A DNA stretch of 64,000 nucleotides from Phycisphaeraceae bacterium (GCA_028282805.1 JANQHD010000010.1:1-64000), one strand, 5' to 3'; shown: positions 20,454-29,468, counted from the first letter of the stretch. Notes: generated from the sequence alone by a model not told the origin. Numbers and translations are program-made.

Positions 20454-21158
20454 TCAGGCGGCCTTGCCCTGGCGGCGGCGGCGGCCGACGGTGCGCTGGT
20501 CGGAGGCCATGCGACGCTGCGGGTGGTCGTTGATCATGGCGATCAGCTCGGTCGGGCTCTTGGCCCACAGGTCGGCGCCGATCTCTTCGGCCAGGCCTTC
20601 GGCCCGGTTGAACACGCCGCCGCCAACGACGACTTGGAGGTTCGGGCAGACGCCCATGTCGTGCAACTGGTCGATGAGCAGGCGGATGTGCGGCAGGTCC
20701 TGCGGCGTGGACGAGAAGACGACTAGCACATGCGGTTCGGTCTCGCTGAGCGTGGAGACGATCTCGTCGTTGGCCACGCCGCCCCCGGCGAACGTCACGT
20801 GGTAGCCGCCGGCCTCGAGGATGTCGCACGCCATCTGGCCGGCGAGTTCGTTGGGTTCGTTGGGGCCGCACAGGAAGAGGATGGATCGGCCGTTGGGTTC
20901 CTGCTGGGGCAGACGCATCTGCATCTGGTCGGCAAGCATGCGCAGCAACCGGGTGGCGCAGTTGTGGGCCAGCACGGACAGCTGGTCGTTGCGGAACATC
21001 TTTTCGATCTGTTCGAGCGTGGGCCAGAACAGCTGCTCGATGACCTGCTCGGCGGGGGCGTCGGCCATGACGCACTCGTCGACGACGTTGCGGGCTTCGG
21101 CGCGGTCGCCGGAGATGAGGCTCTCGAAGAAACGCTCGATCAGGACCTGCTTGCTCAT
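20454..21158 (-). CDS. Cobalamin-binding-domain-like protein with degenerate B12 motif
   Basis: A 234-aa cytoplasmic protein. Residues 1-85 form a helical B12-binding-2-like cap, residues 90-210 a Rossmann-like B12-binding domain, and the last 20 residues are very basic (RTVGRRRRQGK). The usual DxHxxG cobalamin-ligating motif is replaced by PNELAG, so the histidine that coordinates cobalt is missing; VVVGGGVFNRAEGLAEEIGAD keeps the later glycine-rich turn. It may have become a sensor or scaffold. ATG 21158 follows GAAAGGCAG. A promoter-like pair lies 125 bp upstream, leaving a structured leader. Confidence 0.75.
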   Translation of the reverse strand: MSKQVLIERFFESLISGDRAEARNVVDECVMADAPAEQVIEQLFWPTLEQIEKMFRNDQLSVLAHNCATRLLRMLADQMQMRLPQQEPNGRSILFLCGPNEPNELAGQMACDILEAGGYHVTFAGGGVANDEIVSTLSETEPHVLVVFSSTPQDLPHIRLLIDQLHDMGVCPNLQVVVGGGVFNRAEGLAEEIGADLWAKSPTELIAMINDHPQRRMASDQRTVGRRRRQGKAA

Positions 21159-21503
21159 GGGTTGCTGCCTTTCGACTGCGTGGTCCGGCCCGCTCGTCCC
21201 TGATCGGCCTGCCAACTCTCTCTTTGGTGCCCGGCGATCCGTGCCGGGCGGTGTTCTCTTGCCAACACCCACTTGATCGGAAAGTATACGATTTTCTCTT
21301 CACCATTTCACCCATCTTTTCCAATTTAACATTTGTGACGGTTGTATCGCCTGAAACGGTCCAAAAACGCGGGGGCGTGCGAGGGTGTGTGAATCTACGT
21401 CAAGGCCGATAACGCAGAAATGAGCGAATCGTGTGGGCAGCCCCGACCGGGCGGGCACTTCACTGGCCCATTCCTGTCGGTGGCAAGGGGCTACACCGAG
21501 GAT
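21159..21503. other. Gene-free region: leader of the B12-binding gene and 3' flank of the sulfatase
   Basis: No gene is seen in these 345 bp. The part next to 21158 would be transcribed as a leader of about 115 nt with a seven-base-pair hairpin (21229-21235 with 21243-21249). An AT-rich patch at 21270-21350 holds the putative promoter. I looked for a cobalamin riboswitch and did not recognise one. The remainder (21350-21503) shows nothing. Confidence 0.5.
21283..21311 (-). promoter_or_regulatory. Putative promoter of the B12-binding-like gene
   Basis: On the minus strand, GTGAAA and TATACT are separated by 17 bases, inside the only AT-rich patch of this spacer. Four of six and five of six bases match the sigma-70 consensus. 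Confidence 0.35.
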
Positions 21504-24005
21504 TCAGGACCGTACGCTGCGCATGGATTTGGACCGACCCCGCCGGCCAAGCGACAGCCCGGCGAGCGCGAGGAAGATGAGGCTTGACGGTTCGGGCACG
21601 TTCGACGGCGCCCCCGAAGCCGATTGATCAAACCCAAAGGTCAGCCCCAGTGTGTTCAAGTCCGACAACGTGATCATCCCGTCGCCGTTGAAGTCGCCGT
21701 CGCCCCATCCGCCCGACAGTCCGAAACGACTTCCGAGCGTGTTCAGGTCAAGCAGGCTGATTCTTCGATCAAGGTTGGTATCGCCGTATTCGGTGCCGAG
21801 CACGTCATGGACAAGCGCATCGACATCGGAGCCGTCCGCGGGCCCGCCGTTAAACGCAAGATCGAACGCGTCATCCAGCGACCCAAGGTTGTCGTAGAGA
21901 AAATCGATGTCGTGCGCATCAACGTCGCCATCGCCGTCTGTGTCAAAAAGGAACGTGACCGACATGCTCAGGTCATCCAGCAAGACGCGGGCATCTTTGT
22001 TGCTCGTCGTGCCCTGGACGATGTTGCCCACCGCGAGGTACAGCTGCTCGCCCGCGCCGGCCGCCGCGATCACGTCCGGCGACAGGCGGAACGAGTAAAC
22101 CTGCTGCGCCCACGTCCCCTGAGCCACCGCGCCGTCCAGGTCGAACACCTCGCTGAGCACCTTGTCGCCGGCCGCGTTCTGGAGCGAGACCTCCAGGACG
22201 CCGGGGTCATCGCCCTGGCTGTCGGATCGCCGGCCGACCCATAATTCCAGTTCGATCTGCCAGCCCAGCGCTTCGCCGAACTCCACGAGGTTCCCCCAGT
22301 TGTCGTCCACCGCCCAGCGCGTCCAACCGTTGTCCGAGTTGAGGATCAGGATGTTGCTGCCGTCGTGCGATTGGTCGGCCATCTGGCTCGCGGTCAGGTC
22401 CTGCACCACGGTCGAGCTCGACTCCGTCCAGCCCTGCGGTGTGCTGGTGTCCCACTGCCCGTTGTTCAGCGGCGTGTTCTCCCACGACCTGTTCGGCAGC
22501 CTGACCTGCTCGTGATCCGGCTTCGTCTGCGCGAGGTTCAACGCCACGCCGTACTCGTTCGCCCACCATTGCAGGTACTCGTAGTCGGTCGCATCCGGCG
22601 CAACGCGGTTGGTCAGTGTGTTCTGAAGCGTGTTGCGCATCGCGTTGTACTCGCTGACCGCGTCGGGGTCGGGGTTACCGCCCATGTCGCCGGTGTCGGT
22701 CATCCACTGATCCAGGCGCGACTGCAGGTCCGCCAGCGTCGCGGCGTGGGCGGGGTCGTCGGCCAAGTTGTTGAACTCGTTGGGGTCGGCCGACAGGTCG
22801 TACAGCTCGTACTCGGGCCGGCTGTCGGTGAGGAACTTGGCTTGGTCTTCGGTGAGCAGGCCGCGGCCGTTCATGACCTTCATCAGCGTGTGCACCGGGT
22901 ATTGCTTGTGCTTGTAGGCGCTCTCCTTGACGTCGCCGAGCATGTAGGGCGTGGCCGGGTCGAAGTTGCGGATGAGCTTCATGTCGCCCACCTGCACGCT
23001 GCGCACCCGGTCGACCACGCCGTCCAATCGGTCCTTCGCCGCGAACACGGCGTCGCGACCGGTGAAGCTGGGGTCGGAGAAGTCCTCGCCCTGAACGTGC
23101 GACGGGATGGTCGCGCCCGCCAGGGCCAGGCTGGTCGCGGAGATGTCGATGTGGCTGAGCATGCGATCGTCGGTCGTGCCTTCCGAACCGGCCGGCACGA
23201 GGGTGCCCGTCGGGTCGCGGATCAGCAGCGGGATGTGGATCCCGCCGTCGTACAACCACTGCTTGTCGCGCACGTGCGGCGCGCCGTGGTCGCCGAAGAC
23301 CATCACGATCGTGTTGTCCGCCAGGCCGTCGATCTCCAGCCGGTCGAGGATCAGCCCCACGCCGGCGTCGAAGTTCTCCACGTCCGCCAGGTAGTCGGCG
23401 TAATCGGTCCGCGCCAGCTCGTGGTCGGGGTAGTAGTCGGGCAGGTCGAGGTTGCTGGGCCGGTTCGGGTCCGTGTTCTCGCCCTTGAAGTTCCGGTGCG
23501 GGCTGAAGAGCTGGACCTGCTGGAAGAACGGCGTGTTGGCCGGCCGCTGCGACCAGTTGCGTCCGTCGTAGACGTTGCCGAACGAAGACTGGAAGTTGTA
23601 GTCGGTCTTCCCGTTGGAGCTCATGTTCCAATTGCCGTTGCCCGTCCAGTAGCCGGCGTCCTTGAAGTACTGCGTGATCACGTCCACGCCGCCGGGCAGC
23701 GGCTGCTTGGTGCGCGTGCGGTGGTGGTGCGCCCCGATCGACGTCTGGTACATCCCCGTGATCAGCGCCGAGCGCATCGCCGAGCAGACCGGCGAAGTGG
23801 TGAACATGTTGGTGAACCGCACGCCCTCGGCCGCGATCTGGTCGATGTGGGGCGTGTCGACCGCCGCGGTTCCGTAAGCCCCGGCGTGTGCGCCCCAGTC
23901 GTCGCCGATGATCCACAGGATGTTCGGCTGGCTCGCCTGCCCCCGGGCCGTACCGGCTGCCAGGAACGCCGCCATGAACGACACTACCGCCAGCTTCAAA
24001 CGCAT
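21504..24005 (-). CDS. Secreted sulfatase with dockerin-like repeats and PEP-CTERM tail
   Basis: An 833-aa exported sulfatase. Signal peptide at residues 1-23 (ending AGTARGQA). The formylglycine motif is C74-S-A-M-R78 (PVCSAMRSALITGMYQ), the C-x-A-x-R variant. The catalytic domain runs to about residue 480, followed by a beta-sandwich (about 500-690). Then come calcium-binding dockerin-type loops (DTDGDGDVDAHD, DTNLDRRISLLDL, DFNGDGMITLSDL), and finally VPEPSSL, a hydrophobic stretch and an arginine-rich end: a PEP-CTERM sorting signal processed by exosortase. ATG 24005 was chosen for the GAAGGG site and the signal peptide. Confidence 0.92.
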   Translation of the reverse strand: MRLKLAVVSFMAAFLAAGTARGQASQPNILWIIGDDWGAHAGAYGTAAVDTPHIDQIAAEGVRFTNMFTTSPVCSAMRSALITGMYQTSIGAHHHRTRTKQPLPGGVDVITQYFKDAGYWTGNGNWNMSSNGKTDYNFQSSFGNVYDGRNWSQRPANTPFFQQVQLFSPHRNFKGENTDPNRPSNLDLPDYYPDHELARTDYADYLADVENFDAGVGLILDRLEIDGLADNTIVMVFGDHGAPHVRDKQWLYDGGIHIPLLIRDPTGTLVPAGSEGTTDDRMLSHIDISATSLALAGATIPSHVQGEDFSDPSFTGRDAVFAAKDRLDGVVDRVRSVQVGDMKLIRNFDPATPYMLGDVKESAYKHKQYPVHTLMKVMNGRGLLTEDQAKFLTDSRPEYELYDLSADPNEFNNLADDPAHAATLADLQSRLDQWMTDTGDMGGNPDPDAVSEYNAMRNTLQNTLTNRVAPDATDYEYLQWWANEYGVALNLAQTKPDHEQVRLPNRSWENTPLNNGQWDTSTPQGWTESSSTVVQDLTASQMADQSHDGSNILILNSDNGWTRWAVDDNWGNLVEFGEALGWQIELELWVGRRSDSQGDDPGVLEVSLQNAAGDKVLSEVFDLDGAVAQGTWAQQVYSFRLSPDVIAAAGAGEQLYLAVGNIVQGTTSNKDARVLLDDLSMSVTFLFDTDGDGDVDAHDIDFLYDNLGSLDDAFDLAFNGGPADGSDVDALVHDVLGTEYGDTNLDRRISLLDLNTLGSRFGLSGGWGDGDFNGDGMITLSDLNTLGLTFGFDQSASGAPSNVPEPSSLIFLALAGLSLGRRGRSKSMRSVRS

Positions 24006-24211
24006 CACATCGCCCTTCGTTACAAAGCAATAAGGTGAAAAGCCTCTCCGCCTCCTCCGGATAGGCCCCGATATCCAAATATATACCACAACCACTCGTT
24101 AGCCAGTCAATTCACGGGTCACCACGTCGAAAAGTCCCCGAGCAACTTCACGACCACCGAAACACCCGCACCCGTGCGCCAAACATGAAACACACGACAG
24201 GAGACTGTCGC

Positions 24212-24997
24212 TCAGGCCATCCGCCCGATGTACGTCACGGCGATGCCGAAGGTCAGCGGCACGGCACGCACGTCGCCGAACCCGCTGTCATGCATAAGTT
24301 CGAGCATCTGCTCGCGCTCGATGAACGTGCTGACCGACTGCGGCAGGTATTTGTAAGCCCCGGTGCGGTCGCGCGCAATCCACGTGGCGGTGCGCGGCAG
24401 CACGCGCTTGAAATAAAAGTTGTACAGCCCCCGCAGCAACGCGTTGCGCGGCAACGAGAACTCGAGGATCGCCAACCGCCCGCCCGGCCGCAGCACACGC
24501 GCGAACTCACCGATCGCCTTGGCCGGTAGCGCGACGTTGCGGATGCCGAACGCGATCGACACGACATCGACCGAAGCGTCGGCGATCGGTAGCCGCATCG
24601 CATCACCATCGGCATAAACGATTCCGGATTCCGGATTCCGGATTCCGGACTGCTTGTGCTCGGCGACTTGCAGCATTTCGTGGGTGAAGTCGACGCCGAT
24701 GACTTGCGCAGCCCCGCCGTCACGGAAGGCCATCGCCAAATCGCCGGTGCCGCAGGCGACGTCGAGCACGACGTCGGCGGGGCTGACCTGACAGAGCTTG
24801 ACGGTCTTGCGACGCCAGGCCTGGTCGCGCCACAGCGAGTGCACGCGGTTGTTCAGGTCGTAGCTGCGGGCGATGGCGGCGAACATGTGGCGGACGCGCT
24901 CGGCCTTGTCGGCCGCGGCGTGCGGGTCGGCCAGCTGGTCCGATTTCCAGGCGAGTTCGTCGTGTTTTTCGGCGTCGGGCGGCATCGGGGCCCGCAT
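24212..24997 (-). CDS. ubiE: Demethylmenaquinone methyltransferase
   Basis: A 261-aa UbiE/MenG methyltransferase that makes menaquinone, the likely electron donor for the act complex in this window. The SAM motif is VLDVACGTGDLA; the family signatures RVLRPGGRLAILEFSLP, SIAFGIRNV and the KYLPQSV segment are present. A short loop after VAEHK (residues about 117-126, SGIRNPESGI) is encoded by four tandem copies of the heptamer GATTCCG (24620-24647), absent from other UbiE proteins. ATG 24997 was chosen; 24985 is an equal alternative. Confidence 0.93.
   Translation of the reverse strand: MRAPMPPDAEKHDELAWKSDQLADPHAAADKAERVRHMFAAIARSYDLNNRVHSLWRDQAWRRKTVKLCQVSPADVVLDVACGTGDLAMAFRDGGAAQVIGVDFTHEMLQVAEHKQSGIRNPESGIVYADGDAMRLPIADASVDVVSIAFGIRNVALPAKAIGEFARVLRPGGRLAILEFSLPRNALLRGLYNFYFKRVLPRTATWIARDRTGAYKYLPQSVSTFIEREQMLELMHDSGFGDVRAVPLTFGIAVTYIGRMA
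24620..24647. repeat. Heptanucleotide tandem repeat inside ubiE
   Basis: Four perfect copies of GATTCCG within coding sequence. A change of one copy would shift the frame, while three copies would keep it. It lies in a surface loop between the SAM-binding strands. Confidence 0.9.
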
Positions 24998-25123
24998 GAT
25001 AGGCCACCGGCTTACCCCCGCCAACGCCAATTGCCCACCGGCTGCATCATCCGCAGGTCGCGTCGCCACCGCCCGCGGCGAGCGGCTAGAATAGACCGGT
25101 CGCAAACCAAGGGGTGTTGAATC

Positions 25124-26047
25124 ATGTGGACCAATCGCATCACTAAAACGTGGCTCGTGCTGGTCGTCGCGGTGGGCTTGGCCGGGCCGATGGCCGGCTG
25201 TTCACGCAACGAGGCGACGGGCCAGATGCAGTTGAACCTGCTCAGCGAAGAGGCCGAGATCAAGATCGGCCTGGAGAGCAAGGACGAGTTCATCAAGCAA
25301 TCGGGCGGGCAGCTGCCGGACGAGAAGATCAACCGTTACGTCAGCTTGATCGGCGAGAAGCTGGCGATCGAGTGCGAGCGGCCGAGCCTGCCGTGGGAGT
25401 TCACGGTGCTGGACTCGTCGGTGATCAACGCGTTCGCGCTGCCGGGTGGCAAGGTGTTCATCTCGCGCGGCTTGTTGGAGAAGATGGACAACGAGGCGCA
25501 GCTGGCCGGGGTGCTCGGCCACGAGATCGGCCACGTCACCGCCAAGCACGCCAACAACCGCATGACCAACGCGCTGATCGCGGCGGGCGTCGTCGTGGCG
25601 GTGGGCGCCGCGACGGACAACGATTGGGCGCCCGCCATCGCCGGCGGTGTGGCGGGCATCGGCCAGTTGAAGTTTTCTCGCGACGAGGAGATCCAGTCCG
25701 ACACCCTGGGCATGCGGTACATGACCCGGGCCGGCTACGACCCCGCCGGGCAATTGCAGGTGATGCAGATCCTCCAGGACGCCAGCGAGGGCCCCCGGCC
25801 GCCGGAGTTCCTCTCGACCCACCCGCTGCCCCAGACCCGCATCGACCGCATCGAGCAGGAACTGGCCACCACCTACGCCCAGACCCAGAACAACCCGGAT
25901 TACGCGCGGAACGCTGATCGCTTCAAGTCGATCGTGCTCAACCGGCTGTCGAAGCTGCCGCCGCCGAAGCACGACCCGGCCAACCAGCAGGCCGCTCTCG
26001 CCGAGCCCCGCCACCATGGCTCGTGGTGCGCCTGCGGGACGCATTGA
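25124..26047 (+). CDS. M48-family metallopeptidase, lipoprotein
   Basis: A 307-aa zinc peptidase of the M48 (BepA/YfgC-like) family. The lipobox LAGPMAGC places the lipid-modified Cys at 26, so it is anchored in a membrane facing the periplasm. HEIGH at 133-137 is the zinc site, and EEIQSDTLGMRYMTRAGYDP supplies the third ligand. STHPLPQTRIDRIE is the usual M48 C-terminal motif. The last 12 or so codons run into the direct repeat at 26036, so the present C-terminus was probably remade by that repeat. Likely role: outer-membrane protein quality control. Confidence 0.92.
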   Translation: MWTNRITKTWLVLVVAVGLAGPMAGCSRNEATGQMQLNLLSEEAEIKIGLESKDEFIKQSGGQLPDEKINRYVSLIGEKLAIECERPSLPWEFTVLDSSVINAFALPGGKVFISRGLLEKMDNEAQLAGVLGHEIGHVTAKHANNRMTNALIAAGVVVAVGAATDNDWAPAIAGGVAGIGQLKFSRDEEIQSDTLGMRYMTRAGYDPAGQLQVMQILQDASEGPRPPEFLSTHPLPQTRIDRIEQELATTYAQTQNNPDYARNADRFKSIVLNRLSKLPPPKHDPANQQAALAEPRHHGSWCACGTH

Positions 26048-26160
26048 GCCATCGTTGCTTCTGCTCACGGCAGCCGATGGCGAAATGCCCAATGCTCAAT
26101 GACCAATCAATGACCAATGCCCGAATGCTCAAAGGGCTCGCGTGGATCCGGTATTCCACA
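26036..26160. repeat. Direct repeat A with heptamer words, left of the HicBA module
   Basis: About 120 bp matching 27168-27275: GGGACGCA-TGAGCCATCG, then CACGGCAGCCGATG, then tandem words such as CAATGAC and CAATGCC, then GAATGCTCAAAGGG. Copy A breaks off after the left arm, just before the hicA stop; copy B keeps both arms. It overlaps the 3' end of the M48 gene. Confidence 0.7.
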
Positions 26161-26166
26161 CCACGA

Positions 26167-26414
26167 TCATTTGCCGTAGAACGCTTCGTCCGTGACACCA
26201 TCCTCGGGCGTCAACTCAAACTTGCGCCGGACCTGCCGAGTATAGACCCCCAACGTTTCCTTGCGTTTCGGGATGGTATAGGTGGCGACTCCCCTACTCA
26301 TCTGTTTGGCGAGTACGATGTGGTGCCCTTGCCGCGCCCCTCCGCGACGACTATGACGCTGTAGCGACGAAGGATCTTGAGCAGCGTGCGGGTTTTGAGC
26401 AACCGTTCGCCCAT
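26167..26414 (-). pseudogene. hicA: HicA-family toxin, frameshifted
   Basis: Small RNA-interferase-type toxin gene. From ATG 26414 one frame reads MGERLLKTRTLLKILRRYSV and then VAEGRGKG, which fits the HicA N-terminus (a helix, then a strand leading to the glycine-rich turn). That frame stops soon after. The neighbouring frame resumes with HHIVLAKQ, the catalytic-histidine region, and ends with RRKFELTPEDGVTDEAFYGK, also typical. One base appears to be missing near the AAGGG at about 26328, so the toxin is inactive or the base is a sequencing error. It follows hicB by 65 bp. Confidence 0.6.
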
Positions 26415-26479
26415 GACCGCATTTTAACAGGCCACGCGTAACGCGCAACTCATTCTGCCACCCCGGTCTGCCAATGATG

Positions 26480-26848
26480 TTAGCAGCAGGCTGTCATCCG
26501 GCCGTCGACGTTGTCGACAATGAACTGCCGCCCCTCAAACTCGGCCTCATCCTCGATGGTGTCCGGGGGCAGTTCGTCGACGTTCAGGTTGATCCGCCCG
26601 GTCAGCACGTCCTCACCCTTGGCAAACATCGCGAACAGGTGCGGCTCGGCGGGCATGAAGATGTTGTCGGGATTGCCGTTGTCGATGCTGGCGACCACCT
26701 GGCACGCCATCGCCGCACTCATCTGCTCGAACGCCTCCTCGCGCGTGGCACCGTCGCCAACGATGCTGGTCTCGAGACAATGTGCAAACCAGCGTCCGTC
26801 TTCCTGATAGAACACGATGCTCAGGTTGAGTCGGATCTTGTGCCGCAT
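26480..26848 (-). CDS. hicB: HicB-like antitoxin
   Basis: A 122-aa protein with the HicB partial RNase-H fold: LNLSIVFYQEDGRWFAHCLETSIVGDGATREEAFEQMSAAM is the recognisable HicB pattern. The usual C-terminal ribbon-helix-helix or HTH DNA-binding domain is not evident; instead there is an acidic tail (NVDELPPDTIEDEAEFEG) ending in ACC. It probably neutralises the HicA toxin encoded 65 bp downstream, in a hicB-hicA order. The module lies between two direct repeats and has no link to the surrounding genes, as for a transferred stability module. Confidence 0.7.
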   Translation of the reverse strand: MRHKIRLNLSIVFYQEDGRWFAHCLETSIVGDGATREEAFEQMSAAMACQVVASIDNGNPDNIFMPAEPHLFAMFAKGEDVLTGRINLNVDELPPDTIEDEAEFEGRQFIVDNVDGRMTACC

Positions 26849-27441
26849 TCCCGATACCCTTTCGGCTTACCGCGCACTGAAAGCCACGTCGTCAGGCCGC
26901 ACCGGCTGTACAGGAATATGATCGGTTGATCCGTTCCAAGCCCTGATTCGTGGTTTCGCGATACGTCAAATTAACCACTTCCGCCCCAGCCGGTCAATAC
27001 ATTCTAGGCGGCGTGCTGCTAAATCCATGCAAAATCAGTGTAATCTGGCATGAATTAAGCCTGACCCACTTAGTTAAATAGACGCACTCGCCTCTGCTGG
27101 CGTTTCACCCCTCAGAACAGTTATCGGGCGTTTTGGTCTCATTCCGCTAGTCGTCCGATGCGCCCGAGGGACGCACTGAGCCATCGTTCCCTCTATTCAC
27201 GGCAGCCGATGACGAAATGCTCAATGACCAATGCCCGAATGCTCAAAGGGCCCGCGCGGATTGGGTATTCGGTCATTGGGTTTTGATTGGTCGTTGGGCA
27301 TTGAGCATTGGTCATTGCGGCCCCTTCCCAGGCGGCAGAAATGGCCTTGCCAACCTTTCGGGGCCCGTATGGCCGGACCGCCTCAAAGTGCTTATACTGC
27401 CCGCTTTTCCGTCAATCGCGGACCAGTGAGGCAAGCAACCG
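26849..27441. other. Gene-free 593-bp region beside the HicBA module
   Basis: No gene is seen. 26849-27167 is of lower GC than the neighbourhood and shows no clear structure. 27168-27320 is direct repeat B with heptamer arms. The remaining 120 bp would hold the promoter of the foldase gene at 27442. Confidence 0.5.
27168..27320. repeat. Direct repeat B with complete inverted heptamer arms
   Basis: It repeats 26036-26160 and continues. The left arm (about 27213-27249) has words such as CAATGAC and CAATGCC on the plus strand; the right arm (about 27272-27317) has CAATGAC and CAATGCT on the minus strand. The centre is unique. Together the arms would form a long imperfect hairpin. Confidence 0.7.
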
Positions 27442-29448
27442 ATGTCCTTTACGTTCTTCCGTAAGTACAACAAGATCATCCTCGCCGTGGGCGGTTCGCT
27501 GCTCATGGTCATCTTCCTGATCCCCCAGGCCGGCAGCATGTTCCAGGGCGACCCGTCCAAGCAGGCCTACGGCTGGCTCGGCGACCAGAAGATGACCTGG
27601 GGCCAGGTCCACCACGCCGACTTCGAGATGCAGCTGCTCGGCAAGCTCTCGCCGCGGTTCGTCGACGAGTTGCAGGCCATCATCCCCAACCGCAAAGACG
27701 AAAACGCGCTGGTCTGGCACCTGATGATCCACGAAGCCCAACAGCAGGGCTTGTACGCCAGCGAGGCCGAGTCGGCGGAGCTGCTCAACGCGATGGGCAT
27801 CGACCTGACCCAGCAGGCCACGGCGCTGCGCGACGCGAAGGCCAGCAAGGCGCACCTCTACCAGGCGCTGCGCCACTTCCAGATGGTCAGTCGGCTGCAC
27901 CAGGTATCCAACGCGCCCCGACTCGATAACCAGCGGTACCTGCCGATCCAATGGTACAAGCGGCTGCGGTACCCCGCGCCCATCAGCGAACAGCAGCTGC
28001 GCCTCTTCGCCCGCGACATGGAGTCGTTCCTCACGGTCAATTACGTGGTCCTCGACGCCAACGACCACCTCACCGACGACGACGAGCCCACCGCCGGCCA
28101 GCTCGACGAGCTGTTCGGCAAGTTCGCCGACCCGAAGCCCGGCGTCGACAACCCGCACCGCCTCGACTACCGCCTGCCGCCCCGCGTGAAGCTCGAATAC
28201 ATCGCCGTCACCCTGGACAGCGCCATCGCCGCGGTCAAGGCCAAGACCGACGACGACGAGCTCTACCAGCGGGCCCACAAGTACTACACCAACAACCCCA
28301 AGCAGTTCATCCCCAAAGAGGCCTTCGACCCCACGGCCGAAGACGTGGCCGAGCAGCAGATCGACCTGACCCGCATCATGCCCCAGCCCTTCGACCGCGT
28401 GCAGCGCGAGATCGAGCAGCAGCTCATCCGCCAGGACGCGATCAAGAAGCAGCAGGAGGCGATCAACGCCATCGCCCACGCGCTCGACAACGACTCGAAC
28501 CGCTGGCCCCGGAACGACGACGGCGCCAAGCAGGTCCCCGACATCGCGCAGTGGGTCACCCTGGAATCGATCCAGCAAGAGGCGCAGGCCACCCACGGGC
28601 TGCTGCCCGTCGTCAAACGCTTCGAGGACGATTGGTTGACCCTCGAGGATGTCTACAACCTCGAGGGCTTCGGCAAATCGGAACTGGCGGACACGTCGAC
28701 CAACGTCCCCGACCCCGTCTGGCGCTACATCGCGCGCAGCCGCGAGCTGTACCCGATGAGCGTCGACCGCCTGCAGGTCGGCGTCGCGTCGAACGCCACC
28801 GTCACCCCGGCCACCGGCGACAAGTACGTCTTCCGGCTGATCGCCGCCGAGAAGGGCCACGTCCCCACCGACATCAACGAGGTCAAAGACGACATCGCCG
28901 AAGACGCCAAGCGGCTGAACGCCTACAACCGGCTCCTGCAACAATCCGCAGACAAGATGATCGCACAAGCCAAGGCCGAGGGCCTGGACAAGCTCGCCGA
29001 GTCGCTCGGTGAGGGCGCGGCCGTGGAGCTGCTCGGGCCCTTCCAGAAACTCCGCTTCAACCAGGAACAGACCACCAAGCAGTTCGTGGACGGTGCCTTC
29101 GACAAGGCCGCGCACATCATCAACGCCGGCCAACTGGACAAGATCGCCCAGGCCGACCGCTACGCGGCGATCGGCGTGGACGGCGAGATGAAGGTGTACA
29201 TCGTGGAGTACGTCGGCTTCAGCCCCACCACGGCGGACAAGCTGGCCGAGCCCCAGAACCGCGCCTCGTTCGCGTTCCTGTTCAACGAGTTGGATGCGCG
29301 CGGCGCCCTCTACGCCGCCGGCGAATACCCCTTCACCGCGGACGCGATCACCGAACGGCTGGGCTTCGTCCGAGGCAACAACCAATCCAAGCCCGACCAA
29401 GAAACACAAGAAGACGCCCAAACGCCCGCCGAGCAACCGGCCGAATAA
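27442..29448 (+). CDS. PpiD/SurA-like periplasmic foldase (peptidyl-prolyl isomerase related)
   Basis: A 668-aa protein with one N-terminal membrane anchor (residues 12-30, KIILAVGGSLLMVIFLIPQAG) and a large periplasmic part rich in helices, the layout of PpiD. The SurA_N-type chaperone region covers about residues 40-190. A PPIase-like central region is suggested by the YIAV and YKLEF-type strands, but the parvulin signature is not clear. A long Gln/Lys/Asp-rich stretch follows, ending in an acidic tail. It probably assists folding of exported proteins. ATG 27442 follows AGTGAGGCAAGC. A strong terminator follows. Confidence 0.75.
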   Translation: MSFTFFRKYNKIILAVGGSLLMVIFLIPQAGSMFQGDPSKQAYGWLGDQKMTWGQVHHADFEMQLLGKLSPRFVDELQAIIPNRKDENALVWHLMIHEAQQQGLYASEAESAELLNAMGIDLTQQATALRDAKASKAHLYQALRHFQMVSRLHQVSNAPRLDNQRYLPIQWYKRLRYPAPISEQQLRLFARDMESFLTVNYVVLDANDHLTDDDEPTAGQLDELFGKFADPKPGVDNPHRLDYRLPPRVKLEYIAVTLDSAIAAVKAKTDDDELYQRAHKYYTNNPKQFIPKEAFDPTAEDVAEQQIDLTRIMPQPFDRVQREIEQQLIRQDAIKKQQEAINAIAHALDNDSNRWPRNDDGAKQVPDIAQWVTLESIQQEAQATHGLLPVVKRFEDDWLTLEDVYNLEGFGKSELADTSTNVPDPVWRYIARSRELYPMSVDRLQVGVASNATVTPATGDKYVFRLIAAEKGHVPTDINEVKDDIAEDAKRLNAYNRLLQQSADKMIAQAKAEGLDKLAESLGEGAAVELLGPFQKLRFNQEQTTKQFVDGAFDKAAHIINAGQLDKIAQADRYAAIGVDGEMKVYIVEYVGFSPTTADKLAEPQNRASFAFLFNELDARGALYAAGEYPFTADAITERLGFVRGNNQSKPDQETQEDAQTPAEQPAE

Positions 29449-29468
29449 ACCCGCACGACCCGACCACG

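Noticed and set aside
21159-21282. Cobalamin riboswitch in the leader of the B12-binding-like gene
   Set aside because: A hairpin is present but no B12-box-like sequence was recognised.
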